NCBI GenBank assembly: GCA_036490335.1
Contig: DASXEB010000014.1
Location: 62,001 to 126,000 of the forward strand
Reading direction: 5' to 3'
Length of the DNA stretch: 64,000 bases
From: Palsa-1392 sp036490335
GTDB taxonomy: Bacteria; Verrucomicrobiota; Verrucomicrobiia; Chthoniobacterales; UBA10450
Positions 8,530 through 17,828 of this stretch are shown here, piece after piece. The position numbers were made by a program, and so were the translations under genes. The first letter of the stretch is position 1; each line of letters opens with the position of its first letter. The notes beneath the pieces are model-generated. The model saw nothing but the letters and a program-made list of their open reading frames with translations, ran no database searches and had not been told where the DNA came from.

Positions 8530-9573
8530 TTATTCGCCGGAAAATTGCGCGCCGTTCGGTTTGGCTTCGCCCTCGAGAATCTCGCGCAACAATTCCGGTC
8601 CGCGATAAATCAGCCCAGTGTAAACCTGCACAAGCTGCGCCCCGGCCGCGAACTTTTCCCGCGCCGACGCCGCGTCGGAAATCCCGCCCACGCCGATAAT
8701 CGGCAGCCGCGTCCGCGTGCGCGCGAAGCGCACGACTTCGGTCGCTCGCGCGCGCAACGGCGCCCCGCTCAATCCGCCCGCCTCGTCCGGCCCGATGCCG
8801 GCGTGATTTAACGTCGTGTTCGTGGCGATGATTCCGGCGAGCGAAAATTCCTCGCAAGTCTTCACGATTTGCTCCATCGCTTCGTCGGAAAGATCGGGCG
8901 CGATCTTGAGCAAAATCGGTCGCGGCGCCGGCAAGCGCGCATTTTCAACCGTGATCGTGCGCAGAAGATCGGCCAGCGCCGCGTGCTCCTGCAGCGAGCG
9001 CAAACCGGGCGTGTTCGGCGAGCTGATGTTGAGCGCGATGTAATCAGCCACCGCGTGCAGTTTCCGAAACGAGTAAAGATAATCGTCCGCCGCCTGGTCG
9101 ATCGGCGTCACCATCGATTTGCCGATGTTGATCCCGATCGGAATCGACGGCCGTCGCCGACTCCGGCGCAGTCGCCGCAGCCGCTCCGCCACGACCGCCG
9201 CGCCGTCGTTGTTAAAGCCGAGCCGATTGATCAACGCCTGTTGCGCCGGATAACGAAAAATGCGCGGCCGCGGATTTCCCGGCTGCGGCTGCGCGGTCAC
9301 GGTCCCGACTTCGACGAAGCCAAAACCAAGCGCTTCCCAAGCCGGAATCGCAACGCCGTTTTTATCGAAACCGGCTGCGAGCCCGATCGGATTGCGAAAC
9401 TTCAAACCGAAAAGCTCGACCGGCGCCGGCGCGAGCGCGAAATGGCGCAGAAACAAACGCGCGCCCGGAGTTCGCAAAGCGCCTAACGAAAAGTGATGCG
9501 CCGTTTCCGGATCGAGACGGAAAAGCCATGGCTGCACCAGACCGCGATACCAACCATTCGTGATGCGAATCAT
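8530..9573 (-). CDS. pyrD: Dihydroorotate dehydrogenase (quinone), class 2
   Basis: FMN enzyme oxidising dihydroorotate to orotate in pyrimidine synthesis, with electrons passed to membrane quinone. The ATG at 9573 (MIRITNGWYRGLVQPWLF) overlaps the mnmE stop as ATGA, which fixes the start by translational coupling. The N-terminal helices and ETAHHFSL are the class 2 membrane-association domain; NPIGLAAGFDKNG, FVEVGTVTAQPQPGNPRPRI, the NISSPNTPGLRSLQ segment carrying the catalytic Ser region and IIGVGGISDAASA follow in the usual order. 347 residues, normal. Confidence 0.95.
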   Translation of the reverse strand: MIRITNGWYRGLVQPWLFRLDPETAHHFSLGALRTPGARLFLRHFALAPAPVELFGLKFRNPIGLAAGFDKNGVAIPAWEALGFGFVEVGTVTAQPQPGNPRPRIFRYPAQQALINRLGFNNDGAAVVAERLRRLRRSRRRPSIPIGINIGKSMVTPIDQAADDYLYSFRKLHAVADYIALNISSPNTPGLRSLQEHAALADLLRTITVENARLPAPRPILLKIAPDLSDEAMEQIVKTCEEFSLAGIIATNTTLNHAGIGPDEAGGLSGAPLRARATEVVRFARTRTRLPIIGVGGISDAASAREKFAAGAQLVQVYTGLIYRGPELLREILEGEAKPNGAQFSGE

Positions 9574-10907
9574 TTCCCGATGCAAAAAGTGGCGAAGAGC
9601 GCGTCGCGAATATCTTCCGATCCCGCCGCGCCCACGACTTCGCCGACCGCGCGGAGCGCTTCGTGCAAATCAACCGCCGCCAGTTCCGGCTGCGCAAAAA
9701 CCTCACGCGCCCGATCGCAGGCCGCGAGCGCGCGGCGCAGGCAATCGCGATGCCGCGCATTGATCGCGACCGCGCTCGGCACATCCCAGCGTTGCGCGTT
9801 GATCTTCGCGAGAACTTTTTCTTCCAAACCGGCGAGGCCGTTTTCGGCCACGCACGAAATCCGCAACGCGTCGCGTTTTTTCCAATCGGGATGTTCCGGC
9901 AAATCACTCTTGTTCAGCAAGAGCAGCTCGGCGCGTTCCTCATTTTGCACCGCAAAATTTTCCGGGCGCGGCGCGTTTGCATCCGCGAGGTGCAGCACGA
10001 GATCGGCGTCGGCGAGCGAGCGCTGCGTGCGCGCGATCCCTTCCTGCTCAAGCTCGTCGCCGCCCGCGCGCAAGCCGGCCGTATCGGTCAGGCGAAGCGC
10101 GATCCCGCGCATGTTCACCACTTCCTCGATCGTGTCGCGCGTCGTCCCTGGAATCGCGCTCACGATCGCGCGCGGGAAACCAAGCAGCCGGTTGAGCAAA
10201 CTCGACTTGCCCGCGTTCGTCGCGCCGTAAATGACAACCCGCACGCCTTCGCGAAAAATCCGGCCTTGTTCCGCGGTCGCGAGCAACTCGCCGATGCGCG
10301 CGCGGACACGATCGAACCGCGCGAGAAATTTTTCGTCGATTTCCGCGCCGATTCCTTCCTCCGGAAAATCGATCGACGCATCGATGTGCGCGATCAACGC
10401 GATGAGATCGCTGCGCAGTTGCGAAATTTTCTCGCCCAGCGCGCCGGCGAGTTGCTCGTGCGCGGAACGCAACGCGAGATCGGTCTGCGCGCGGATCAGA
10501 TCGATCACCGCTTCGGCCTGCGTGAGATCGAGCTTGCCGTTCATGAAAGCGCGCTGGGTGAATTCTCCCGGACCGGCCGCGCGCGCGCCCGCCCGCAGGC
10601 ACGCTTCCCAGACCCGCGCAGTCACGAGAACGCCGCCGTGACAACTGATTTCGACCACGTCTTCGCCGGTGTAACTCCGCGGCGCGCGATGGATCGCCAG
10701 CATCACTTGATCGATCACGCGCTCGCCTTCGACGATTTCGCCGAGCTGCTGAAAGTGCGACTTCAGTTCGTTAGGCGATTTCTTTCCGCGAAAGATTTCA
10801 GCGGCAATCGAGATTGCTTCCGGCCCGCTCAGCCTGACGAGCGCGATCGCGCCTTCGCCCGGCGGCGTCGAAGTGGCCGCGATCGTCTCGCCCTTCGTTT
10901 CGATCAT
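9570..10907 (-). CDS. mnmE: tRNA modification GTPase MnmE
   Basis: With MnmG it makes the cmnm5 modification on uridine 34 of certain tRNAs. 445 residues: N-terminal tetrahydrofolate-binding domain (IAATSTPPGEGAIALVRLSG, then SYTGEDVVEISCHGG), helical domain, inserted G domain with P-loop GATNAGKSSLLN, switch PGTTRDTIEE, DTAGLR and NKSD, and the invariant C-terminal CIGK containing the catalytic cysteine. It lies between hisC (15-bp gap) and pyrD (ATGA overlap) in an apparent three-gene operon with no shared pathway. Confidence 0.97.
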   Translation of the reverse strand: MIETKGETIAATSTPPGEGAIALVRLSGPEAISIAAEIFRGKKSPNELKSHFQQLGEIVEGERVIDQVMLAIHRAPRSYTGEDVVEISCHGGVLVTARVWEACLRAGARAAGPGEFTQRAFMNGKLDLTQAEAVIDLIRAQTDLALRSAHEQLAGALGEKISQLRSDLIALIAHIDASIDFPEEGIGAEIDEKFLARFDRVRARIGELLATAEQGRIFREGVRVVIYGATNAGKSSLLNRLLGFPRAIVSAIPGTTRDTIEEVVNMRGIALRLTDTAGLRAGGDELEQEGIARTQRSLADADLVLHLADANAPRPENFAVQNEERAELLLLNKSDLPEHPDWKKRDALRISCVAENGLAGLEEKVLAKINAQRWDVPSAVAINARHRDCLRRALAACDRAREVFAQPELAAVDLHEALRAVGEVVGAAGSEDIRDALFATFCIGK

Positions 10908-10922
10908 TGGCCGGCGTTCGAA

Positions 10923-12014
10923 TCAAAGAGCTTCGCGCAACGCCGCGATGCACTTTCGATTTTGTTCCATCGTGCCGACGGAGATGCGCACCCACCCGGG
11001 AAAATCGTAGCCCGTGAGCGCGCGCACGATCACGCCGCGCTTGAGCAGCGCGCGAAAAACCGCCGCGCCGTCACCAACTTTGACGAGGACGAAATTCGCC
11101 ACGCCCGGCACGAACTCGAGTTGCATTTTTGAAAATTCCTCCTCGAAAAAATCGCGCCCTTCACTCGTTAGGCGCTTTGTTTCCCGCGCGTGCGATTCGT
11201 CGGCCAGACTCGCAACCGCACCGGCCTGCGCGATGCCGTTGATGTTAAAAGGCTCGCGCGTTTTTTGCAGCACCTGGATCAATTCCGGCCGCGCGATGCC
11301 GTAACCGAGGCGGGCGCCGGCGAGTCCGTGGATTTTCGAAAAGGTGCGAAGGACGAGAATGTCTCGACCTTGCCTAACGAACTTCAAGGTGTCCGGCGGG
11401 TCGTCGAGATATTCGAAATAGGCTTCGTCGAAAACGACCACGATGTCGTTAGGCACTTCGGCCATGAAACGGTCGATTGTTTCCTGCTTAACGAGTGTGC
11501 CGGTCGGATTATTTGGATTCGCGACGAAGATCGCGCGGGTCCGCGGCGTGACCGCGGCAAGGATGGCGTCGAGATCAAAACGATATTCGCGATCTGGCAC
11601 CTGCACGGTCTTCGCGCCGAAAAGCGCGGTGAGCAATCGATAGGCGATGAACGCATTTTCGGATGTGATCGTTTCCACGCCCGGACGCAAAAAGGCGTGG
11701 CCGACAAATTCGATGATCTCGTTCGAGCCGTTGCCGAGGACGATGTTTTCCGCCGCCACGTTTAATTTTTTCGTGAGCGCCTGCGTGACAAAATAAGCGC
11801 CGCCGTCCGGATAAAAATTCGCCTCCGCCGCGGCGCGCTGCATCGCCTCGACCGCGCGCGGCGAGGGGCCGAGCGGATTCTCGTTCGAGGCCAGCTTGAC
11901 GATCTCGTCCAGCCGCAGACCCGACTCGCGCGCCGTCTCCTCGATCGGCTTGCCCGGCTCGTAGAGCGCGAGATCGCGCAACTGCGGATTGGCCAGGTCC
12001 CAGATCGAATTCAT
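10923..12014 (-). CDS. hisC: Histidinol-phosphate aminotransferase
   Basis: PLP fold-type I transaminase of histidine synthesis. 363 residues with KLASNENPLGPSP near the start, the NPNNPTGT loop, the FDEAYFEYL aspartate and the PLP lysine in TFSKIHGLAGARLGYG. Length and motif order fit HisC; a broader specificity for aromatic amino acids cannot be excluded, since no other his genes are nearby. First gene of the hisC-mnmE-pyrD group. Three iterated octamers lie inside it (11165, 11373, 11446). Divergent from the LAB_N gene across about 100 bp. Confidence 0.93.
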   Translation of the reverse strand: MNSIWDLANPQLRDLALYEPGKPIEETARESGLRLDEIVKLASNENPLGPSPRAVEAMQRAAAEANFYPDGGAYFVTQALTKKLNVAAENIVLGNGSNEIIEFVGHAFLRPGVETITSENAFIAYRLLTALFGAKTVQVPDREYRFDLDAILAAVTPRTRAIFVANPNNPTGTLVKQETIDRFMAEVPNDIVVVFDEAYFEYLDDPPDTLKFVRQGRDILVLRTFSKIHGLAGARLGYGIARPELIQVLQKTREPFNINGIAQAGAVASLADESHARETKRLTSEGRDFFEEEFSKMQLEFVPGVANFVLVKVGDGAAVFRALLKRGVIVRALTGYDFPGWVRISVGTMEQNRKCIAALREAL

Positions 12015-12117
12015 TCCGCCAATTCAATCACAGCGCGGGCAGAGTTCATCCAGATTCGGCGGCGATTTTCAGAAAAAATTGTTGGGCATTGCCGCGGGCG
12101 CGGTCGTTAGTTTGCGC

Positions 12118-12459
12118 ATGGATCACTTCGCCATCATCGCCGCGACGCCATGGTATCACATCACGCTGACGCCGTGGAAGATTGTCGGACTTGTGGGCAG
12201 CGCGATTTTCGGCTTGCGCTTTCTCATTCAATGGATCGCCTCGGAACGCGCGCGGCGCAGCGTGATCCCGGTGGGCTTCTGGGAATGCAGCGCGCTCGGC
12301 TCGATTTTGACCTTGAGTTATTTCATCATTTACCGGCATGATTCCGTCGGCATTCTTCAAACCGCGCTGCCCTTGCCGATTTACCTGCGCAATCTTTATT
12401 TTCGTTGGACGCATCACCATGCGCAGCATCCCGGAAATGAGCCGCGGCCGCCGGAATGA
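12118..12459 (+). CDS. Lipid-A-disaccharide synthase N-terminal-like (LAB_N) membrane protein
   Basis: 113 residues with three hydrophobic segments and the LAB_N pattern: FGLRFLIQWIASERARRSVI, PVGFWECSALGSILTLSYF and LPLPIYLRNLYF. Stand-alone LAB_N proteins are small relatives of the membrane part attached to some LpxB enzymes; their role in lipid A or glycolipid handling is presumed. The ATG at 12118 follows a hydrophilic non-conserved stretch, so I reject the upstream extension. The 27 bp between its stop and the next gene are almost entirely two tandem octamers. Confidence 0.85.
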   Translation: MDHFAIIAATPWYHITLTPWKIVGLVGSAIFGLRFLIQWIASERARRSVIPVGFWECSALGSILTLSYFIIYRHDSVGILQTALPLPIYLRNLYFRWTHHHAQHPGNEPRPPE

Positions 12460-12467
12460 GCGCGCTT

Positions 12468-12487
12468 GCCTAACGAATGCCTAACGA
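12468..12487 (+). repeat. Tandem octamer pair, 11-bp spacing
   Basis: The 20-mer GCCTAACGAATGCCTAACGA lies between the LAB_N gene and the cysteine desulfurase gene. Its last A is the first base of the desulfurase ATG, so it occupies the place where a ribosome-binding site would be. The identical 20-mer recurs at 16365-16384 and, on the reverse strand, at 29299-29318. Confidence 0.9.
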
Positions 12488-13647
12488 TGAAGCCTGACGA
12501 CGAAATTATTTATCTCGACAATAATTCGAGCACGAAAATCGATCCCGCCGTGCTCGAGGAAATGATGCCGTTTCTGACCGAGCGCTACGGCAATCCCTCG
12601 AGCGCGCATCGCTTCGGCCGGCTGGTGAAAGACGCGACCAAGCTCGCGCACGAACGCGTCGCGCGGCTCCTCGGCTGCGAGCCTAACGAAGTCGTTTTCA
12701 CGAGCGGAGGGACGGAATCGGACAACACCGCGCTTCATTCCGCGATGCAAATGACGCCGAGCCGGCGGCACATCGTCACGAGCGCGGTCGAGCACAACGC
12801 GGTTTTGAATTATTGCCAGGCAGTCGCTAGGCAAGGTTGCGAAATGACGATTCTCAAGGTCGATGAGGAAGGTCATCTCGATCTCGCGGAATTGGAAAAA
12901 GCGATCCGGCCGGACACGGCGATCGTCTCGATCATGTGGGCGAACAACGAGACCGGCGTGATCAATCCGCTCGATGAAATCGCCGCGATCTGCCGCGCGA
13001 AAGGTGTCGCTTTTCACACCGACGCGGTCCAGACGGTCGGCAAAATGCCGATCAATCTTGCTGGGAAATATCTCCATTTTCTCTCGCTTTCCGGGCACAA
13101 ATTGCATGCCTCGAAAGGCGTCGGCGCGCTCTTCGTGAATCGAAATTCCAAGTTTCATCCGATGATCATGGGTGGACCGCAGGAGGGCGGTCGCCGCGCC
13201 GGCACAGACAATGTCGCCTCCATCGTTGGCCTCGGAAAAGCCGCCGAGCTCGCGCTGCAAACGATCGCCGAAGAAAACACGCGGGTGCGCGCGTTGCGCG
13301 ATCGTTTTGAAAACACGCTGCTCGCGCAAGTCGAAGATGTCGCGGTCAACGGCGCGCGCGAAGGCCGGCTGCCGAACACCTCGAACCTCGCCTTTCTCGG
13401 CGTCGATGCGCAGGCGATCCAGATCAAGCTCGATCAGGAAGGCGTGTGTTGTTCGTTAGGCTCATCCTGCACGACCGGCGCGGTCGAGCCGTCGCATGTC
13501 CTGCGCGCGATGCACCTGACGAACGAGCGCGCGCGGAGCAGCCTGCGGTTTTCCTTTGGCCGCTACAACACCGAGGAGGAGCTCGATCGCGTCCTCGAAA
13601 TCATTCCGCGGACGGTACTCAGGCTGCGTCAGCTCGCGACGGCGTAA
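12487..13647 (+). CDS. Cysteine desulfurase (NifS/IscS family)
   Basis: PLP enzyme removing sulfur from cysteine for Fe-S clusters or thio-modified tRNA. From the ATG at 12487: IYLDNNSSTKIDPAVLEEM, the FTSGGTESDNTALHSA cofactor loop, EHNAVLN, the IMWANNETGVINP region, HTDAVQTVGKMP, the PLP lysine in SLSGHKLHASKGVGAL, and the active-site cysteine in CSLGSSCTTGAVEPSHVLRA. 386 residues. The Ser-Leu-Gly just before the catalytic Cys is written by an iterated octamer (13453-13460, TCG TTA GGC); many IscS proteins have Ser-Ser-Gly there. No iscU or iscR neighbour. Confidence 0.93.
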   Translation: MKPDDEIIYLDNNSSTKIDPAVLEEMMPFLTERYGNPSSAHRFGRLVKDATKLAHERVARLLGCEPNEVVFTSGGTESDNTALHSAMQMTPSRRHIVTSAVEHNAVLNYCQAVARQGCEMTILKVDEEGHLDLAELEKAIRPDTAIVSIMWANNETGVINPLDEIAAICRAKGVAFHTDAVQTVGKMPINLAGKYLHFLSLSGHKLHASKGVGALFVNRNSKFHPMIMGGPQEGGRRAGTDNVASIVGLGKAAELALQTIAEENTRVRALRDRFENTLLAQVEDVAVNGAREGRLPNTSNLAFLGVDAQAIQIKLDQEGVCCSLGSSCTTGAVEPSHVLRAMHLTNERARSSLRFSFGRYNTEEELDRVLEIIPRTVLRLRQLATA

Positions 13648-13707
13648 TTTGCGATTGGCGACTGCGGACCCACGGACGCGCCAAATCATCTCTATTTGCC
13701 GCTGAAG

Positions 13708-13854
13708 GCCGTTTTATGTGAGCTCGGAATGACTTTGTGTGAACACAAGGCCGCTTTGTAGTAGGCCAAAACGACTTTGTCTAAGCACGGAACCGCTTTG
13801 CTGAAAGGAAGAATGATTTCGTGCACAGACAAAACGGCTTTGTTCGAAGACAAA
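13708..13854. repeat. Degenerate 21-bp tandem repeat array between convergent genes
   Basis: Seven units begin exactly 21 bp apart at 13708, 13729, 13750, 13771, 13792, 13813 and 13834, most sharing the core (A/G)CCGCTTTGT and a 3' part like GAAGACAAA. Read in the frame of 13729 the units encode heptads of the form x-(Ala/Thr)-Leu-x-x-x-Lys, for example TALFEDK, but one unit contains two TAG stops. The array therefore looks like a decayed coding heptad repeat or a non-coding element with a two-helical-turn period. It fills most of the 275 bp between the desulfurase and pnp ends; I see no gene there and no iterated octamer. Confidence 0.8.
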
Positions 13855-13922
13855 GCCGGTGTCAGACAGGCAGCCCGGCAGTTTATGTGCAGATCGGCGG
13901 CCGCAGGCCCGCGTCTTTTTAG

Positions 13923-16301
13923 CTAACGAGAAGGCTCGTAGTCGTCGGTCGAGGCCTGCGATTGGGATGGCGGCGGAGGCGGCTGATGCTGGCCGCCGGC
14001 GTCCGGCCGATAATCGACACTCCGCTGTTCGCCTTCACGACGCGGGCCGCGTTCGCGACCTCCTCGACCACCGCGCCGGTCGCCACGATCTCCGCGATCG
14101 CGACGCGGGCCGCGGTCTTCGTGGCGTTCGTAGCGGTTGCCTTCGCCGGTTGACTGGGCGGATTCGCCGACTGTGGGCACGCCGGTTTCGATTTCGCCGC
14201 GTTCCTTGAGCGCGGCTCTGCGGGAAAGTTTCACCCGGCCTTTGTCATCGATGCCGATGCATTTGACCCAGATCATCTCGCCAATCTTCGCGACGTCTTC
14301 GGTGCGGTTGACTCGGAAATCTGCGAGCTCCGAAATGTGCACGAGCCCATCTTTGCCCGGGAAAACCTCGACGAAAGCGCCGAATTCCTTGATCGAAACG
14401 ACGCGGCCGTGATAGGTTTCGCCGACTTCGATTTCTTTCGTCATGCCGCCGATGATTTCCTTCGCGCGCGCCATCGACTCGCCGCTTGTGGCGTAAATGT
14501 GGACGGAGCCGTCGTCTTCGATGTTAATCTCCGCGCCGGTCTCGGCCACGATGCCCTTGATCGTTTTGCCGCCGGGGCCGATGAGCGCGCCGATTTTCTC
14601 CGGATTGATTTTGACCGTCTCGATGCGCGGAGCGTATTTGCTCAACGACTCGCGCGGCTTGTCGAGGGTCTCGGCCATGATGGCGAGAATTTTTGTCCGC
14701 GCATCTTTGGCGCGCTGAATCGCTTCGGCCATGATTTTGTGGCTCACGCCGGGAAGTTTCAGGTCGAGCTGAAAACCGGTGACGCCGTCTTTCGTGCCGC
14801 AAAGTTTGAAATCCATGTCGCCGAAGTGGTCTTCCGAACCGATGATGTCGGTGAGCAGGTTGTAGCGTTTTAGATTTCCCTGTTCGTCATTTTCCGTCAC
14901 GAGGCCGACGGAAATGCCCGCGACCGGCGTTTTGATCGGAACGCCCGCATCCATGAGTGCGAGCATGCCGCTGCAAACGCTCGCCATCGAAGTCGAGCCG
15001 TTCGATTCCATCACTTCGCTCGTGATGCGGATCGCGTAACGAAAATCTTCCTGGGCTGGCACGACCGGCTCGACGGAACGCTCGGCGAGCGCGCCATGGC
15101 CGATCTCGCGCCGGCTGGCGCCGCCGAAACGGCCGGTCTCGCCGACGCTGAACGGCGGGAAATTGTAATGCAGAATGAAACTCTTCGAAGTTTCGCCGCC
15201 ACCGTAGGCGTCGATGTTTTGCGCTTCTTCGATCGGCGCGAGCGTGGCGAGGGCCATTGCCTGCGTTTCGCCGCGTTGGAAAATGGCCGAGCCGTGCGCG
15301 CGCGGGAGGACGCCGACTTCACAGGTGATCGGACGAAGGTCTTCGTAGCCGCGGCCGTCGACGCGTTTTTGTTTGTCGAGGATATTGGCGCGGAAAGATT
15401 TTTTCTGGATGTAATCGAAGGCCTGGTTGATCGCGAATTTGTCCGCGAGCGGGAATTTTTCGAGCACCGCCGCTTTCACTTCGTCGCGCAAACCGCCGGC
15501 CGCTTTGCTGCGCGCGACTTTGCCTTCGGTGTAAAGCGCGGCTTCGATCCGGCTGCCTGCGACCTGGTCGGCGATCTGGAGGATTTCCGGATTCACTTCG
15601 AGGAGCGGCATCTCGCGTTTTGATTTACCGACCTGTTGCGCGAGCTCGCGCTGGATGCGGATCATTTCCTTCGCGTGGGTGTGCGCGAATTCAAGCGACT
15701 TCACGAATTCCTCTTCCGGCAATTCATCGGCCGCGCCTTCGATCATAATGATGTCGTTCTCGGTCCCGACGTAAATCAGATCGAGATCGCTCTGCTCGCG
15801 TTCGTCGTGGGTCGGGTTGGCGATAAATTCGCCGTTGACGCGGCCGACGCGGACGGCGCCGATCGGGCCTTTGAAGGGAATGTCGGAAACGGTCAGCGCG
15901 GCAGATGCGCCGTTGATCGCGAGAATGTCGGGATCGTTCTGGCCATCCGCGCTGAGCAGGATCGAGATGACCTGCGTGTCGTAAAGATAGCCCGCGGGAA
16001 AAAGCGGCCGGAGCGGCCGATCGGTCATGCGCGAAGTGAGCGTTTCCTTTTCGCTCGGGCGGCCTTCGCGTTTGAAATAACCGCCGGGGAATTTTCCGAC
16101 GGCCGCGGCCTTCTCGCGGTAATCGACCGTGAGCGGGAAAAAATCCTGCCCTTCTTTAATGGTGGTGGCCGAGACAGCGCTGGTGAGGACGATGGTTTCG
16201 CCGCACGAAACGATGACGGAACCGTCGGCGAGCTTGGCGATTTTGCCGGTCTCGATGTTGATCTGCGTGGACCCGATTTGGGCCGTGACTTTATTTTGCA
16301 T
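13923..16301 (-). CDS. pnp: Polyribonucleotide nucleotidyltransferase (PNPase)
   Basis: Phosphorolytic 3'-5' exoribonuclease of mRNA decay. 792 residues: two RNase PH domains (the second with RAHGSAIFQRGETQAMALAT), a helical linker, a KH domain (IGALIGPGGKTIKGIVAETG) and an S1 domain (GRVVSIKEFGAFVEVFPGKD). After about residue 690 comes a low-complexity tail rich in Arg, Gly and Asp (repeated RGDRGD, RGGRGG) and then Pro, Gln and Ser, probably an RNA or protein contact. Downstream of rpsO in the classical rpsO-pnp order. The coding region holds no exact octamer; a one-mismatch copy forms its TAG stop. Confidence 0.97.
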   Translation of the reverse strand: MQNKVTAQIGSTQINIETGKIAKLADGSVIVSCGETIVLTSAVSATTIKEGQDFFPLTVDYREKAAAVGKFPGGYFKREGRPSEKETLTSRMTDRPLRPLFPAGYLYDTQVISILLSADGQNDPDILAINGASAALTVSDIPFKGPIGAVRVGRVNGEFIANPTHDEREQSDLDLIYVGTENDIIMIEGAADELPEEEFVKSLEFAHTHAKEMIRIQRELAQQVGKSKREMPLLEVNPEILQIADQVAGSRIEAALYTEGKVARSKAAGGLRDEVKAAVLEKFPLADKFAINQAFDYIQKKSFRANILDKQKRVDGRGYEDLRPITCEVGVLPRAHGSAIFQRGETQAMALATLAPIEEAQNIDAYGGGETSKSFILHYNFPPFSVGETGRFGGASRREIGHGALAERSVEPVVPAQEDFRYAIRITSEVMESNGSTSMASVCSGMLALMDAGVPIKTPVAGISVGLVTENDEQGNLKRYNLLTDIIGSEDHFGDMDFKLCGTKDGVTGFQLDLKLPGVSHKIMAEAIQRAKDARTKILAIMAETLDKPRESLSKYAPRIETVKINPEKIGALIGPGGKTIKGIVAETGAEINIEDDGSVHIYATSGESMARAKEIIGGMTKEIEVGETYHGRVVSIKEFGAFVEVFPGKDGLVHISELADFRVNRTEDVAKIGEMIWVKCIGIDDKGRVKLSRRAALKERGEIETGVPTVGESAQSTGEGNRYERHEDRGPRRDRGDRGDRRGGRGGRERGPRREGEQRSVDYRPDAGGQHQPPPPPSQSQASTDDYEPSR

Positions 16302-16501
16302 ATGGATTTCCTAGTTGTGCGAAATCCAAGCCGGGTCACCCTGATTGTAGGTTTTAAATCCGTCGCCTAACGAATGCCTAACGACGAAGCTAAAACCTAA
16401 ACTCAAGGTGCACGATCGACTTGGACCGCGTTGTTTGAGTTAACGAATGGCTCGAGCGGCGCGCGACGAACGCGAGCAACGCCAGAGATTTTGCCCGCGG
16501 A
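16302..16501. other. rpsO-pnp intergenic region with tandem octamer pair
   Basis: 200 bp between rpsO and pnp on the reverse strand. It contains the 20-mer GCCTAACGAATGCCTAACGA at 16365-16384, identical to the ones at 12468 and 29299. In enterobacteria the equivalent region carries a terminator and an RNase III processing hairpin that autoregulates pnp; I see no obvious long hairpin, so that control is not shown here. Confidence 0.6.
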
Positions 16502-16765
16502 TTATTTCCGAAGGTTCAATTTCTCGATCACGCTCTTGTAACGATCGTTTTTCGATCGGCTGAGGTAATCGAGCAGGCTCCGGCGCGTCGCGACCATTTT
16601 CAGGAGGCCGCGGCGCGAGGAATGATCTTTGGCGTGACTCTTCAGGTGTTCGGTGAGCTGCGCGATTCGGCGCGTGAGAAGCGCGACTTGCACGTCGGCG
16701 CTGCCTGTGTCCTTCTCGTGGAGCTGGAACTCCTTCATGTCCATCGTGTCACTGCTTTCTGCCAT
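16502..16765 (-). CDS. rpsO: 30S ribosomal protein S15
   Basis: Primary 16S rRNA-binding protein of the small subunit platform. 87 residues with the family core: FQLHEKDTGSADVQVALLTR, RIAQLTEHLKSHAKDHSSRR, GLLKMVATRRSLLDYLSR and a basic C terminus. The annotated start gives MAESSDTMDMKEF; internal ATGs at 16744 and 16738 would also give a normal S15, and no strong ribosome-binding site settles it. Followed on the same strand by pnp, the common bacterial arrangement. Confidence 0.96.
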   Translation of the reverse strand: MAESSDTMDMKEFQLHEKDTGSADVQVALLTRRIAQLTEHLKSHAKDHSSRRGLLKMVATRRSLLDYLSRSKNDRYKSVIEKLNLRK

Positions 16766-16867
16766 AAACGAAGCGGGACTGTAGGCGATCTTTGCGTTTT
16801 AGCAAGGCGCGCGGCGCAGAACTCGATCGCGACTTGAAGCAAAAATATTTTCGCGCAAAATGCGGCG

Positions 16868-17773
16868 GTGAAAATTTCGAGCCACCGTTTCCTTTGCTTG
16901 ATCGCCGCGGCTTCTCTCATCGGAACGCCGGCGAGCCGGGCGGTCATCCTTTACCGCACCGGCGATCCGGGCGCGAACACGACCGCGCCGACCGGCGACC
17001 TCGCGAATAGCGGCTGGCAGTTCGAAGGATTCTGGGGCGCGTTTCTCGGCACGCCGATCGCGCCGCATTTTTTCCTGAGCGCGGCGCACATCGGGCAGGC
17101 CGGCTCCGTTTTCACCTTTCAATCGGTCAATTACACGCCGGTGAAAGAATTCGTCGATCCCTACACCGACCTCGCGATCTGGCAGGTCGCGGAAACGTTC
17201 CCGACTTGCGCGCCGCTCTACACCAAGTCCGACGAAGTCGGCAAACTCGCCGTCGTGATCGGCCGCGGGACGCAACGGGGCGGCGAAGTTGACGTCAACG
17301 GCAACCTCGCGGGCTGGTATTGGGGCGCGAGCGACAACGTCGAGCGCTGGGGCGAAAACATCATCAGCGACATCGTGCCATACGGGCCTAACGATGACCT
17401 GCTTTACGGCACGTTCGACGCCAACGGCCTGCCCGACGAAGCCACGCTTTCGGTCGGCGATTCCGGCGGCGCCGCCTTTATCGAGGACAACGGCGTCTGG
17501 AAACTGGCCGGCATTCACTACGCGGTCGACGGGCCGTTTTACACCGACTCGTCGGGCGACGGCGAATTTTTCGGCGCGCTCTTCGACTCGCGCGGCCTCT
17601 ATTATTCCGACGGCGGCAATCCGCCGAATTACATTCTCATTTCCGGCGACGCGCCCGTGCCGACGGGATTTTATCCGACTCGAGTTTCCTCGCGGCTGAG
17701 TTGGATTCTCAGCATCATCGGACCGCTCAATGTCAGCGGAAACAGCGGAACGCCGGCGCTCCGGGTCCATTAA
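16868..17773 (+). CDS. Exported trypsin-like serine protease
   Basis: 301 residues starting at a GTG with a clear signal peptide (SSHRFLCLIAAASLIGTPASRA). The trypsin-fold triad is visible: His74 in FFLSAAHIG, Asp101 in YTDLAIWQV and Ser199 in VGDSGGAAF. The rest is only loosely like chymotrypsin, so it may belong to a divergent S1 subfamily. The last 30 residues are moderately hydrophobic but lack a PEP-CTERM sorting signal. Likely a secreted or periplasmic hydrolase of unknown substrate. Two tandem octamers follow the stop (17807-17825). Confidence 0.8.
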   Translation: MKISSHRFLCLIAAASLIGTPASRAVILYRTGDPGANTTAPTGDLANSGWQFEGFWGAFLGTPIAPHFFLSAAHIGQAGSVFTFQSVNYTPVKEFVDPYTDLAIWQVAETFPTCAPLYTKSDEVGKLAVVIGRGTQRGGEVDVNGNLAGWYWGASDNVERWGENIISDIVPYGPNDDLLYGTFDANGLPDEATLSVGDSGGAAFIEDNGVWKLAGIHYAVDGPFYTDSSGDGEFFGALFDSRGLYYSDGGNPPNYILISGDAPVPTGFYPTRVSSRLSWILSIIGPLNVSGNSGTPALRVH

Positions 17774-17828
17774 AATTTTCCTCGAAACCGTCAGGCCCTT
17801 TCGTTTGCCTAACGATGCCTAACGAACA

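Noticed and set aside
13708..13854. CRISPR array
   Set aside because: The units are directly abutting 21-bp degenerate repeats without unique spacers, and there are no cas genes in the window.
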